Shown here piece by piece: positions 36,519 to 47,300 of a stretch of 64,000 bases of DNA. The notes under the pieces are model-generated. The model worked only from the letters and a program-made list of their open reading frames with translations, made no database searches and was not told the DNA's origin. The stretch is from Gammaproteobacteria bacterium. GTDB lineage: Bacteria > Pseudomonadota > Gammaproteobacteria > Pseudomonadales > Azotimanducaceae. The stretch is from assembly GCA_026706935.1 (NCBI GenBank), contig JAPOXV010000018.1, forward strand, positions 496,001-560,000, in the 5' to 3' direction. The translations under genes and the position numbers were made by a program. How positions within the stretch are numbered: the first letter of the stretch is position 1; each line of letters opens with the position of its first letter.

Positions 36519-38452
36519 GCCGTTTCATCAAGTTGCTGTGAGGTCGCAAGCTCAGCTTCGACAAAGCGCTGATACTCGCCGTCGGGTTTGGCGATCAGTT
36601 CATTGTGAGTGCCGTAATCTGCAATCGCTCCGTCGCGAATAAATGCAATTCGGTCCGCTTGGCGAATCGTTGAGAGTCGATGCGTTACGAGGAAGACAGT
36701 CCGAGCTTGAGCCCACTCCTTCAGATTGGCCATGATGCGTCGTTCCGTTTCGGCATCTAACGAAGCGGTGGGTTCGTCCAAGATCAGAATTGGTGTGTCC
36801 TTGAGAATGGCGCGCGCAATCACAAGCCGTTGACGTTGTCCGGTGGACAATTTGCTCGCACGCTCGCCTAAGAATGTCTCATAGCCGTCGGGCAATTGTT
36901 CGATAAATTCGTCTGCACAAGCGATTCGTGCCGCATGTTTGATTTCATCGAGGGTCGCATCTTGACGCGCGTACGCAATGTTCTCACGCACACTAAGCGA
37001 GAACAGAATGTTTTCCTGTGTCGCAAGTGTGATTTTTTCACGCACCGACTCGAAGGTAAATTCCCGAATGTCCTGATCATTGATCCGGATCGATCCGCCT
37101 TGGAACTCAAATAGGCGGAGCAAAAGCAACATCAACGTCGATTTACCCGAGCCGGTTGGTCCCATGATGGCGGTCACTTCACCTAGTTTCGCGTCAAACG
37201 TAATATGCTCGAGGACGCTTCGTTCCGGATAGGCGAACTGCAGATCGACAAACCGAATATCGGACTCAATCACATCGAGAGGTACAGCACCAGGTCGGTT
37301 TTGGATCTCGGGCGCCAGGTCAAGTATCTGGTAGACGCGATTTAGACCCATCGCCATATCCTGCGCGCGACCCCATAGAAGAAACAGAAATTGGATATTC
37401 GAAACGCCCCCTCGAGCCCTTGACCGCGCGGCGTCTTGTGCACCTAAACTCCATACGGCGAAGCCAAAAAGCGTCAGTAAGTCACTTGCGAAAGTTGGTA
37501 TTTGCTCGAATGCAAGAACCGCCGCGTAGAGTTCAATGAAAGCCAGTGGTAGTGCCGCCAGCATGAACGCGACGAAACCGTAGAGTAAGAGTCGTACGCG
37601 AGCGTTGTGGGCGGCAACGAACGCGTTGACTGAGGCGTTCTCGAAGATAAGCTGCCTTTCTCGCTCAAGTCCATTTACTTTGATCGTGCGGATCCCCTCA
37701 ATCGATTCTTGAATCGTCGACGTAAGGTTCGAATTGCGCATACGAGCTTCGAGGAACAGATGTCGGAGCTTTGCGGACATCAGATTCGCGAGAACGACGA
37801 GTGGAACCCAAGTGAACAGAATCGCAATCGCCAAGAGTGGACTAAAGAACATCACGACGAATATTCCGATGAAAAACCTCACGCTCATCAGAAATGGATC
37901 GATCACCAAAGACTGAATGATCTGGGTGACCATCGCGCTATCTTGGAATAGTCGATATATGCCATCACCTGTTTTCGAGTCGGCATGAAATTTCAACGAC
38001 AGGTGGTGCAGTTGCGACATCAAGTGCATTCGCAAGTTCTGATTGATGTTCTGCATCACCCAGACGCGGTAATAATCGCCGCCGTTTTCGATCATGGCAC
38101 CTAACGTACTGAACATCACAGCGAGCATGACGATTAGAGGTACGAGCTGGAATCGTTGATCAGCCGTTAACGCTTCAACATGTACCCAAAGATCGTGGTC
38201 CAAGAAAAGTATCGAAGCGGAAACGGCCGCGACAGGCTGATCCAAAATCACGTTTTGGTAGATCATCGTCAGAATCGTGATACCCCAGAACGTATTCCAC
38301 GCAGTGGCGATCACACTAATTCCCACGAAACCTACTACATGCCACGCCATCGGTCGGATGTACGGCCATCCGCGCAAAAAGATGCCAACGATATCGGCGA
38401 AATGCACTTTATCCGGCTCGATGCGACGCATGCGTTCGCTGTCGACACGCAT
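36515..38452 (-). CDS. ABC exporter half-transporter, subunit 1
   Basis: A 645-residue type I ABC exporter half with about six membrane spans and an ATPase domain: Walker A GPTGSGKST, signature LSTGQRQRLVIARAI, Walker B ILILDEPTASLD, H-loop VTHR. It opens the operon, with the second half-transporter overlapping its stop. The start at 38452 (MRVDSERMRRIEP) has GAAGG immediately before it; the frame stays open for about 72 more bases upstream without a usual start codon. The region between it and the divergent luciferase-like gene is 399 bases. Confidence 0.92.
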   Translation of the reverse strand: MRVDSERMRRIEPDKVHFADIVGIFLRGWPYIRPMAWHVVGFVGISVIATAWNTFWGITILTMIYQNVILDQPVAAVSASILFLDHDLWVHVEALTADQRFQLVPLIVMLAVMFSTLGAMIENGGDYYRVWVMQNINQNLRMHLMSQLHHLSLKFHADSKTGDGIYRLFQDSAMVTQIIQSLVIDPFLMSVRFFIGIFVVMFFSPLLAIAILFTWVPLVVLANLMSAKLRHLFLEARMRNSNLTSTIQESIEGIRTIKVNGLERERQLIFENASVNAFVAAHNARVRLLLYGFVAFMLAALPLAFIELYAAVLAFEQIPTFASDLLTLFGFAVWSLGAQDAARSRARGGVSNIQFLFLLWGRAQDMAMGLNRVYQILDLAPEIQNRPGAVPLDVIESDIRFVDLQFAYPERSVLEHITFDAKLGEVTAIMGPTGSGKSTLMLLLLRLFEFQGGSIRINDQDIREFTFESVREKITLATQENILFSLSVRENIAYARQDATLDEIKHAARIACADEFIEQLPDGYETFLGERASKLSTGQRQRLVIARAILKDTPILILDEPTASLDAETERRIMANLKEWAQARTVFLVTHRLSTIRQADRIAFIRDGAIADYGTHNELIAKPDGEYQRFVEAELATSQQLDETA

Positions 38453-38851
38453 ACCTTCGATAGAGCGCCGAATGAATCCGCGACGGTCTTGCCTACGATT
38501 CGGCGTTGGTTCTTCTTGAATGACTAACTATTCCAAATAGGCTCTTTACTATCGAGTCAGCCGCTCTCTATCATCGAGTGACGAGAGGTTTCCACTAGCA
38601 GCGATAACCGAAGTCCTTACATCCCAAATTGAACGCGATGAAATCAACTGATTCTGACCCGAATATTCGATCAATGAAATGCAAACGTCGTGTTTATATC
38701 CGTTGACTTAATCCCAAAATACGCGGCTACATGGTTTGAGTGAGTTTCCAAGCGAATGTAGACTATCAACCTATTTCGCGCCAGAGGACCGTGAGGTCTA
38801 AGCCTATCATCGCGAGAGATCATCAATCGACTTTTTGAATAAGGACACGTA
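38453..38851. other. 399-base divergent intergenic region, no gene seen
   Basis: This region lies between the start of the ABC exporter operon (minus) and a luciferase-like gene (plus). I find no convincing coding frame, RNA gene or strong palindrome. AAGGA, seven bases before the ATG at 38852, is the ribosome binding site of the downstream gene. Both transcripts presumably have promoters here, but I could not place them with confidence. Confidence 0.6.
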
Positions 38852-39772
38852 ATGCAGTTTGGTGTACAGGTAAATTGCTATCAAACGGATTGGAGCGCGA
38901 TCGAAACTTCAATCAATGCCATGGAAGCTGGCGACTGGGACAGCATTTGGTTTGCAGATCACTTTCTACCGCCAAGTCGCCCGAATGCAGAACAGGGTAC
39001 TGCATTCGAGGGCTACACCCTTATTGCAGTCGCAGCAGGTATGACCAAGAAGCTGCGCATGGGTCACTTGGTACTCGGTAATCCATATCGAAGTCCTGGA
39101 CTTCTCGCGAAAATGGCGACAACACTTGACCAAGCGTCAAAAGGTCGATTTACATTAGCGCTCGGAGCAGGATGGTTCAAACGTGAACACGAAGCCTACG
39201 GGTGGGAGTTCAAGTCCATGAGAGAACGACAAGATCGATTTCAAGAAGCTTGCGAACTCATTCGATTGCTTTTCACGTCTAAAGAACCGGTGACTTACAG
39301 TGGTAAGTACTACCAACTCGACAATGCCCCGATGAGCCCCGGGTGTTATCAGCAACCCCATACTCCGATCATGGTGGGCGGTACGGGCGAACGACGGACA
39401 TTAAGAACGCTCGCCATGTTTGGCGACGTAATGAACATGGATGGCTGGGCAGGACAAGGCATGTCGATGGAGATTTACCAGCATAAGGTAAGCGTACTTG
39501 AGCAGCATTGCGCCGATGTCGGTCGAGACCCAGCCGAGATTCAAAAAACACTCCTAATGCCCCTACTCATCACTGAGAACAAAGAACACATTGAAGGATT
39601 TCAACGCCGGTTAGGACGTGGTTCGATGGCAGGTCCTAAGAACGAGGTAATTGATCGCATTGGTGCATTCGAAAAGGCAGGCGTTTCCGAAATCATGTTT
39701 GGTGGCGTTCAAACAGGTGACGTTGAAGCCTATGAACGTATCGAAAAAGAGATTGTGGGGGCTTTTCGCTAG
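38852..39772 (+). CDS. LLM-class F420-dependent-type oxidoreductase (paralogue of 13196-14104)
   Basis: A 306-residue luciferase-like protein with AAGGA before the ATG. Landmarks: DSIWFADHFLPPSRP, LRMGHLVLGNPYRSPGLLAKM, SKGRFTLALGAGW, then KREHEAYGWEF and MRERQDRFQEACELI, and HTPIMVGGTGERRTLR. The stretch around EHEAYGW-MRER is nearly the same as in the gene at 13196-14104, marking the two as paralogues. Annotated relatives are called F420-dependent. The amidohydrolase copy 2 gene follows 106 bases later on the same strand. Confidence 0.9.
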   Translation: MQFGVQVNCYQTDWSAIETSINAMEAGDWDSIWFADHFLPPSRPNAEQGTAFEGYTLIAVAAGMTKKLRMGHLVLGNPYRSPGLLAKMATTLDQASKGRFTLALGAGWFKREHEAYGWEFKSMRERQDRFQEACELIRLLFTSKEPVTYSGKYYQLDNAPMSPGCYQQPHTPIMVGGTGERRTLRTLAMFGDVMNMDGWAGQGMSMEIYQHKVSVLEQHCADVGRDPAEIQKTLLMPLLITENKEHIEGFQRRLGRGSMAGPKNEVIDRIGAFEKAGVSEIMFGGVQTGDVEAYERIEKEIVGAFR

Positions 39773-39878
39773 GACGCCACCCTACTAACAAGTCAGCCTT
39801 CGGTAGGCGAACACCTTGACACGTGTATAGGTGTCCAAGTAGTATTTCGCCCTCGCATTTTCGTTCTTGGAGTCATTT

Positions 39879-41519
39879 ATGCCACACGACATAGTAATCC
39901 GCGACGGCGAAATCGTCGATGGTACCGGTAGCTCATCTTTTCACGGCGATCTCGCCATCGATGACGGATTAATCTCTGCTGTCGGTAAAGTCGAAGGCAA
40001 AGGCGATCGTGAAATAGACGCGACTGACCATGTCGTGAGTCCGGGGTTTGTCGATCTTCATACTCACCTCGATGCACAAATTGGCTGGGATCCTTTGCTA
40101 ACTCCTGTAAGTTGGCACGGTGTCACAACCGCGCTGATGGGTAACTGCGGCGTGACATTCGCACCTTGCAAACCGAGCGACCAAGAACTGCTCGCAGGCA
40201 TGATGGAAACGGTGGAGGATATTCCAAAGCATGCCATCCTCACCGGTCTACCTTGGGATTGGGAAGACTATGGCGGTTACCTCGACGCCCTCGAAAAACT
40301 GAATCCAGCGGTAAACGTGGCTGGTATGGTTGGGCACTGCGCCGTAAGGTTTTACGTCATGGGTGAGCGTGCCGTCGAAGAGCAAGCTTCGGATGACGAG
40401 TTAAGACAAATGGCCGAGGTCGTTGGCACTTCGCTGGATAAAGGCGCAATTGGCTTCTCAACCAACCGCTACGAACCCCACAAGCTGCCTGACGGGCGCT
40501 CTATTCCGGGAACTTTTGCCGATCCAAAAGAGCTTGTCGCAATCGCGGAAGCAGTAGGACCACGAAACGGATTGATGCAAGCCGTTGGCGCAGACTTTGA
40601 TGTATTAAGGAAGATCAGCGACACGACCAATGGGCGAGTCCTTTTCAGCTACGGTACAGGTCCGCAGGAAGGTTCGGGTGAAATGCAAGCTAAGCATCTC
40701 GCGCGACTATGTGAAGGTCGCGACATTACTGCAATCACACAGGTGCGTGGCTCTGGTTTCATGTTTGGTTTGCAGTCCGCATTGCCTGTCCAAGGTGAAA
40801 CTTGGGCGAAGGTCCGTGAAATGGATCTTCAAGGTCGCCTCAGCGCGATTAATGACCCAGAAACTCGCGCGAAGTTGATCGAGGAAGGGAAAGCCGGCAA
40901 TTCTCGGTTCCCACTGAATAACGTTTATTACCTCGGTCACGGCGACGTACCGAACTACGCAGCTGGGCCAGAGGCGAGTTTGCAGAGCATGTCTGAGCAG
41001 GCGGGAGAACATTGGGTTGAAACATTCGTCCGCGTCTCGCAGGAGAGTAACGGCAAAGGTCTATTCAATCTGCGTATGTTCAATCAGAGCTTGAAAGAGC
41101 TCGGCGACCTATTCAAGAGCGAACATTGTCTCCCGAGTCTCGGCGATGCTGGAGCTCATGTTTCGCAGATCATGGATGCGGGATGGGCAAGCTTTACAGT
41201 AGCACATTGGATTCGCGAAACAGGCTTATATACACTTGAGGAAGGCGTTCGTCGACTGACATCCGGTCCGGCGCGAGTCCTCGGCCTAAGTGATCGCGGC
41301 ACCCTTAAGGAAGGTATGCGTGCGGACGTCAATGTGTTTGACCTCTCCAGAGTAGCAGAACGACAACCAGAACTCGTTCACGACTTCCCAGGTGGTGCGC
41401 CACGCTATATTCAAAAATCGTTTGGCTACAAGACGACGATCGTTAATGGACAGATAAGCCTTGAAGACGGGGAACATACAGGCGTAAGAGCCGGTACCAT
41501 TCTCCGACATCAAGCTTAA
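39879..41519 (+). CDS. Amidohydrolase, N-acyl-D-amino-acid deacylase-like (copy 2)
   Basis: A 546-residue COG3653-type amidohydrolase from the ATG at 39879, chosen for GGAG six bases upstream. Zinc-site features: H61-x-H63 in LHTHLD, Cys in GNCGVTFAPC, and the Asp in LGDAGAHVSQIMD. The overall layout matches the copies at 30829-32541 and 48290-49978, with the closest agreement to the latter at the N-terminus (LHTHLDAQIGWD against IHTHLDAQFGWD). It is downstream of a luciferase-like gene and ends with a strong hairpin terminator. Substrate unknown; D-amino-acid derivatives are the family precedent. Confidence 0.91.
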   Translation: MPHDIVIRDGEIVDGTGSSSFHGDLAIDDGLISAVGKVEGKGDREIDATDHVVSPGFVDLHTHLDAQIGWDPLLTPVSWHGVTTALMGNCGVTFAPCKPSDQELLAGMMETVEDIPKHAILTGLPWDWEDYGGYLDALEKLNPAVNVAGMVGHCAVRFYVMGERAVEEQASDDELRQMAEVVGTSLDKGAIGFSTNRYEPHKLPDGRSIPGTFADPKELVAIAEAVGPRNGLMQAVGADFDVLRKISDTTNGRVLFSYGTGPQEGSGEMQAKHLARLCEGRDITAITQVRGSGFMFGLQSALPVQGETWAKVREMDLQGRLSAINDPETRAKLIEEGKAGNSRFPLNNVYYLGHGDVPNYAAGPEASLQSMSEQAGEHWVETFVRVSQESNGKGLFNLRMFNQSLKELGDLFKSEHCLPSLGDAGAHVSQIMDAGWASFTVAHWIRETGLYTLEEGVRRLTSGPARVLGLSDRGTLKEGMRADVNVFDLSRVAERQPELVHDFPGGAPRYIQKSFGYKTTIVNGQISLEDGEHTGVRAGTILRHQA

Positions 41520-41534
41520 GAGTCTCTGAATTCA

Positions 41535-41570
41535 CAAGGCACCGTGCATTGCACGGTGCCTTGTTCTATA
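41535..41570 (+). terminator. Hairpin terminator after amidohydrolase copy 2
   Basis: CAAGGCACCGTGC and GCACGGTGCCTTG form a long perfect stem with a tiny ATT loop, beginning 16 bases after the amidohydrolase stop. The following TTCTATATAAAT is only moderately T-rich. The position between two plus-strand genes fits termination of the upstream transcript. Confidence 0.8.
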
Positions 41571-41600
41571 TAAATAACTCAAATTCCACGCGCCCATGAT

Positions 41601-42734
41601 GTGCGCAGCAAAGAACGTTCTGTGACCGATTTCAGTACGCCTCGACAATTAGGCACGACTGCACTGCGCGTGTCGCCGTTAGGTTTTGGTGGCGCTTGGA
41701 TCGCAACCCCGGACGTGCAAATACAAGATGTCGTCGAAACTGTCCGCGCAGCATGGGTGAACGGCGTACGCCTGTTTGACACGGCTCCTTGGTACGGTAC
41801 TGGACGATCCGAACGACGGCTAGGACTGGGTCTCGCAGAACTCCATGTCCCGCGAGATAAATATGTCCTGAATACGAAGGTAGGTCGGACGCTTGAACCC
41901 GAATACGTCGTGGACTGTACGAATGACAGTGAGGCAGCGGATGGAACGGCACGAACACCTCGCGATACCGAAACTGGCTTTCGTGTGCACTTCGACTATT
42001 CATACGACGCAATTCATGAACAGCATCGCGACTCTCTTCAACGTCTCGGTTTATCTCGAATAAACACCTTAACGCTACACGACATTGACTATGGCTATCA
42101 TCCAACGCAGCTTGAGGAGGTCCTGCACCAACTCTCTAACGATGGGCTAAAAGGTGCAACCGCTCTGAATGAACTCAAATCTAGCGGACAAATCGATGCA
42201 ATCGGTATGGGCTGTAATCTCGAAACTAAGAACGCTTTCAGTTGGGAGGATTCCTCCCACGAAGACCTAGTAGAACGCGTAATGTCACTCGTCGATTTGG
42301 ATTTCCTAATCGTTGCGGGTGGCTATACCTTACTCGAAACTCGCGCACTCCGAAGGGTTTTTCCGGCATGCGCACAAAGAAACATCAGTGTGATCATCGC
42401 AAGCCCCTTTGCAGGAGGTTGGCTGGTCAATCCGAACAAAGTGGGTTACATGTATAGCAGAATGTCCGGCTTGGATGCACCGATACATATCCAAGAACGA
42501 ACCAAAGGTCTACACGACGTTTGTTCTGAGCTAGATGTACCAATCGGCGTCGCCGCATTGCAGTTCGTTCTTAACCATCCCGTGGTGTCGGCGGCAATCC
42601 CAGGGGCGGCGAGTCCGATCGAAGCGAATAGTAGTCTTGAGTTTATTGAATTCGACATACCACGTGTATTTTGGGAAACGTTGCGTGAAAGAAACCTCCT
42701 ATCGCAGGACGCACCATGTCCAGGCGACGGTTAA
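41601..42734 (+). CDS. Aldo/keto reductase (aldose/L-fucose dehydrogenase-like)
   Basis: A 377-residue aldo/keto reductase. The catalytic tetrad positions are recognisable: D and Y in FDTAPWYGTG, K in LNTKVG, and H in LTLHDID. The protein resembles the D-threo-aldose/L-fucose 1-dehydrogenase branch (LGFGGAWIA, FDTAPWYGTGRSERRLG). The start is uncertain: the GTG at 41601 gives MRSKERSV, and a GTG at 41622 gives MTDFSTPRQLG; neither has a strong ribosome binding site. It is nine bases upstream of folE and so probably co-transcribed with it and the following phosphoesterase. Confidence 0.9.
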   Translation: MRSKERSVTDFSTPRQLGTTALRVSPLGFGGAWIATPDVQIQDVVETVRAAWVNGVRLFDTAPWYGTGRSERRLGLGLAELHVPRDKYVLNTKVGRTLEPEYVVDCTNDSEAADGTARTPRDTETGFRVHFDYSYDAIHEQHRDSLQRLGLSRINTLTLHDIDYGYHPTQLEEVLHQLSNDGLKGATALNELKSSGQIDAIGMGCNLETKNAFSWEDSSHEDLVERVMSLVDLDFLIVAGGYTLLETRALRRVFPACAQRNISVIIASPFAGGWLVNPNKVGYMYSRMSGLDAPIHIQERTKGLHDVCSELDVPIGVAALQFVLNHPVVSAAIPGAASPIEANSSLEFIEFDIPRVFWETLRERNLLSQDAPCPGDG

Positions 42735-42743
42735 ATAGACATC

Positions 42744-43313
42744 ATGGGCAAACAAACTCGAGATATTGAGAGCATTTCTGGCTTATATAAGTCGCTGTTA
42801 TCTGAAGTCGGCGAGGACGCTGACCGAGAAGGTCTGGTCAAAACGCCTACCCGAGCGGCACGTGCGCTTGACTTTTTAACACAGGGCTACCATCAGACGT
42901 TAGACGAGGTCGTCAACGGCGCATTGTTCACGTCAGAATTGAGCGAGATCGTCATCGTTAAGGATATCGAGCTATATTCATTGTGCGAACACCACGTACT
43001 TCCATTCCTTGGGAATTGCCATGTCGGGTATCTGCCGCAAGGCAAAGTATTGGGATTGAGTAAGGTTGCCCGAATCGTAGACATGTTCGCGCGACGATTG
43101 CAGATTCAAGAGAAGTTAACACAAGAGATTGCGGAAGCTATCGAAACTGCAACCGGCGCGATGGGTGTTGGTGTCATCATCGAAGCGCAGCATCTCTGCA
43201 TGTCGATGCGAGGCGTCGAAAAGCAACATTCGATAATGAAGACTTCTGTCCTTCTCGGGAGCTTTCGCGACGACCATGCAACCCGAAGCGAGTTCCTTCA
43301 GCTAGTTAAGTAG
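42744..43313 (+). CDS. folE: GTP cyclohydrolase I
   Basis: Converts GTP to 7,8-dihydroneopterin triphosphate, the first step of folate and pterin synthesis, as a homodecamer. The 189-residue protein has zinc ligands C81 and H84 ([10 protein letters not shown]) and C152 (QHLCMSMRG), with the catalytic His among H83/H84 and the [15 protein letters not shown] substrate loop. The length matches the type IA enzyme. It sits between an aldo/keto reductase (nine bases upstream) and an Mre11-like phosphoesterase (seven bases downstream), an unusual setting for folE, which suggests a pterin other than folate may be a product of the operon. Confidence 0.95.
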   Translation: MGKQTRDIESISGLYKSLLSEVGEDADREGLVKTPTRAARALDFLTQGYHQTLDEVVNGALFTSELSEIVIVKDIELYSLCEHHVLPFLGNCHVGYLPQGKVLGLSKVARIVDMFARRLQIQEKLTQEIAEAIETATGAMGVGVIIEAQHLCMSMRGVEKQHSIMKTSVLLGSFRDDHATRSEFLQLVK

Positions 43314-43320
43314 TCGACCC

Positions 43321-44100
43321 GTGCCGAATCAATCCCTTCGTTTCATCCACACGTCTGATGTCCATCTCGACAGCACCTCATCTCGAGGTGAAGTCGAGGG
43401 ATTTCGAAATCCTGCGGAATACGCTTTCGCGCAAGTCGTCGACGCCGTAACTCAATCAGACTGCGAACTGTTCCTGATCGTCGGTGATCTATTCGATAGC
43501 GCACGTATCAAGGAGCACGACTTTGAGTTCGTTCGAACCCAATTGAGAAAAGTCAACTGCCCGGTCGTCTTGATTCCAGGAAATCACGACGTCCATGACG
43601 ACACGTCGGTTTGGCGTAAGTTCGATCCGGCCGAACTCGGTTCGCATGTATATCCCATCATGGCACACGACGGAGACCTTATCGAATTCCCAGATCTTGT
43701 AACGACGCTCTGGGGACGTGCGATGGATGAACACTCACCGAACTATGAGCCGCTCTTCGGCGTGCCGAGAATCGATCGGGACGACTGGTTTATCGGTATG
43801 GCTCATGGGCAGGTCGTGCACAAGCGAGTTAACGGAAGTTCGTCGCAGATAACGCACAGTGAAATTGCAAACTCAGGCTTCGATTACCTGGCACTAGGAC
43901 ACGTACATGTATGGGATACTTTTGAGTTTGGAGACGTGACTGCTTGTTATTCAGGTTCACCTGTCGAAGCATTCGCCTCAAGTCACGGTGGTTATTACGC
44001 TCTTGTCGATCTCGATCCGCGCTCTGGTGTGTCCATTACGAAAAACAAACTCAATTCCAAAGTCGAACATCCGCGTGTAACTCATGGTGTTTTCTTTTGA
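43321..44100 (+). CDS. Metallophosphoesterase (SbcD/Mre11-like)
   Basis: A 259-residue calcineurin-fold phosphoesterase starting at GTG seven bases after folE. The five metal-binding motifs are present in order: TSDVHLD, VGDLFDS, IPGNHD, MAHGQ and LGHVHVWD. The pattern is closest to the nuclease subunits SbcD/Mre11, but the protein is short and lacks the capping domain, and no SbcC/Rad50 ATPase is encoded nearby. With folE and an aldo/keto reductase in front, a role as a small-molecule phosphatase in pterin synthesis is possible; a nuclease role is the alternative. Confidence 0.88.
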   Translation: MPNQSLRFIHTSDVHLDSTSSRGEVEGFRNPAEYAFAQVVDAVTQSDCELFLIVGDLFDSARIKEHDFEFVRTQLRKVNCPVVLIPGNHDVHDDTSVWRKFDPAELGSHVYPIMAHDGDLIEFPDLVTTLWGRAMDEHSPNYEPLFGVPRIDRDDWFIGMAHGQVVHKRVNGSSSQITHSEIANSGFDYLALGHVHVWDTFEFGDVTACYSGSPVEAFASSHGGYYALVDLDPRSGVSITKNKLNSKVEHPRVTHGVFF

Positions 44101-44345
44101 CGAGCCATTGTCGGCACGTTCGCAGTGATCTTATATATCTCGCATCAAATCCCGTCATATCGTAGGAACATGAGCTCACCACGAAAGTCTGAGCATACTC
44201 GATAACGCGGTCTACGATGTCGACTCTGTAATGAGTTAGTAGTTCCACTGTTGGTACAGCGTCCATTGACGTCCTACTACAACAGCACTTTCGTTCTAAT
44301 ATATAGAAGCGTTTTTCGTCGTATAACGATCCGATTACAACGAAC

Positions 44346-47300
44346 TTGAAATCGCTCACGAGCACGCTTCGAACCGATATTCAATATTGCGTTCATCTAA
44401 GCATAGTGTTCGTATCCGTAATTCTTGTGAGCTGTGGCAGTGGGGACTCATCATCGGAACCAATCACGTCGCCACCCGTAGCTCCTGAACCTGAATCACC
44501 TCCGCGTATAGGACTGTGGTTTGAACGGGATACTTCCACTTTTTGGTATCGAGCGATCGAGGAGTCCGCAGCAGGCTTAGTTGGCGGTGGCGTCGCGTCC
44601 GCCGACTACGACAACGACGGCGATATCGATTTTTACGTTGTCGGTGGCGACATCGATCCTAGCCATCTCTATGAAAATCAAGGCGATGGAACGTTCATCG
44701 AGCGGGCTGTTTTAGTGGGGCTTTCTATCGACGGATGGTACAGTGGTCCTGCATTTGGCGATATCGATTCAGATGGCGATCTAGATCTCTTTGTCAGTGG
44801 TATCGAAGGCACTCAACCTCGCCTGTTCGAAAATCGCATAAACGAATCGATCGGTCGATTTGTGGAAATTACTAACGAGTCCGGTATAGACATCACCGCT
44901 CAAAACACCGTATCTGCAACTTTCTACGACTACGACAATGACGGTTGGCTAGATCTTGCAACAACACACTGGAACAGTCTCAAACCAGGCGCGGATACAC
45001 AAACGCTGTGGAGAAACACGCGTGATGGAAGATTTGTCGCGGCGACCTTTTCGAGTGGCCTTAGTGGCGCGTTGCTTGAAGGTGATACCGACTTCACTTT
45101 CACCGCGAATTTCACGGACTTCGACAATGACGGCGATGGCGATCTGTTGATGGCTTCAGACTACGATGAGAGTCAGGTCCTTCGCAACAACGGCGACGGG
45201 ACATTTTCAAACATCACCGATCAGAAAGTCATCGTCGATCAGGCTGGCATGGGTGCAGCAGTCGGCGATTATGACAACGACGGCGACATGGATTGGTTTG
45301 TTACGTCTATCTACAACCTTGATGAAGATGGTAGCTACTTTGGTAACCGCATGTATCGGAATGACGGTAACGGTGAGTTCTCAGATGTAACGTTGGATCT
45401 CGCTGACGGCGGTTGGGGTTGGGGTGCATGCGCCGCTGACTTTGACAACGATGGTGCTCTTGATATAGCGCATACCAACGGTTGGGTTGATGAGGGACAA
45501 TGGGATTACAGCGAAGACAACGTTCGATTTTTCCATAACGTCGACCCAACGAATCTTCGGTTTGAAGAACGTGCAATGGATATTGGTTTCGTCAACGCCT
45601 CTCAAGGTCGAGGAATTGCGTGTTTTGACATGGATCGCGACGGAAAGCAAGACATCGTGCTCACGAACAATGCTGCGGACAATGTCGTCGTTTTTCGTAA
45701 TAAAACGAACAACACCAATCACTACATATCGATTCGCTTGAACGGCCGACATCCGAATCATTTCGGAATCGGAGCAAAAATCATGGCGACAACCGACGAT
45801 CTCTCCCAAATACGCGAGCTCGGTGGGTCAAACAACTATGTATCACACAATCCATACGAGGTGCACTTTGGGTTAGGCGACGAAATTCGCGCCGATATTC
45901 GAGTTATATGGCCTGACGGAGCAGAAAGCGAAATACTCCGAACGCCAGTCGATCGTCTCATCACAATCGATCAGCCGCCACCCGTTAACCGACTCGCCGT
46001 GGCTCGCGGGAATGGTGGCGGGATTTTTGAGGCCGGTGAGTCAGTCAGAATCGAAGCAGCGCCTGCTGAGGAAGGGTATTACTTCGCTCATTGGCGCAGC
46101 GACAATGGCGGTTCGTTTGAGAACGCGCGCGCACCTTCGACCTACTTCACGATGCCGCAAGGTAGCGTGACTGTCGTAGCAACCTATCTACCCGGTGTAG
46201 CTCCTGAAGCCTCTGTGTCTGTTGCGCGTCGATGGAATGAAGTACTGCTCGAGGCGATCCGAAACGATTATGCTAGGCCGACAGTTCATGCACGCAACCT
46301 CTTTCACTTTAGCGCAGCCATCTACGACGCTTGGACGCTCTATGACGATACGGCGACACCTTGGTTGTTAGGTAAAGAACGATCCAGCTATTTCTGCCGA
46401 TCGGACACTGTCGAACCGATCGCGGATCTGGCGCAGGCGCAGGAAGAGGCGATTAGCCACGCCGCGTCGTTGCTCCTACGACACAGATTCGCTCAATCTC
46501 CTGGCGCTGCACAAACGCTGCGCGATAGCGATACGCTTCTTGGATTTTTAGGCTTCGATGTGGAAGTCGATCAGTTGAAGGACGGTTCCCCAGCCGCGTT
46601 AGGGCGTCTCATCGGACGCTGTTACATCGAGTTTGGCTTTCTAGATGAATCAAATGAAGTGGAGGAATATGGAAATAAGCACTACAAACCAGTTAATCAA
46701 CCACTAAAACCACACGAACCGGGCAACCCGTCGATAAGCGACTTGAATCGTTGGCAACCTTTATCTTTGCGCGAATTCGTGGATCAGGCCGGAAATCCGA
46801 GCGGTTCGACACCAGAGTTTCTAAGCCCCGAGTGGGGAGGCGTTGTACCGTTCGCACTCGTAGATGACGATCTCACTATTTACCACCGCGACGGATATGA
46901 CTACAAGGTCTACCACGATCCAGGTCCCCCACCGATGGTCGACGGCGACGATAGCGCGGAGTACAAATGGTCCCATTCGCTCGTTGCGATATGGTCTTCT
47001 CACTTAGATCCTACGGACGGTGTACTTTGGGATATCTCACCTGCTTCGATCGGCAATATCGATCAATATCCAACGAGCTTCGATCGCCACGCAGATTTCT
47101 TCAAGATTGAAGGCGGCGACCCTAGCAGGGGTTACTCCGAAAATCCGGTAACGCGCGAAGCGTATAGCCCCCAGTTAGTGCCACGTGGTGACTATACAAG
47201 AGCCCTCGCGGAATTCTGGGCTGATGGTCCGGATTCGGAGACACCGCCAGGGCACTGGTTCGTGATACTCAACGAAGTAACCGATCACCCGCTGCTAACG

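Noticed and set aside
44051-44365. Minus-strand frame of 104 codons in the 245-base gap before the fusion gene
   Set aside because: It overlaps both neighbours and has no recognisable domain or start site.
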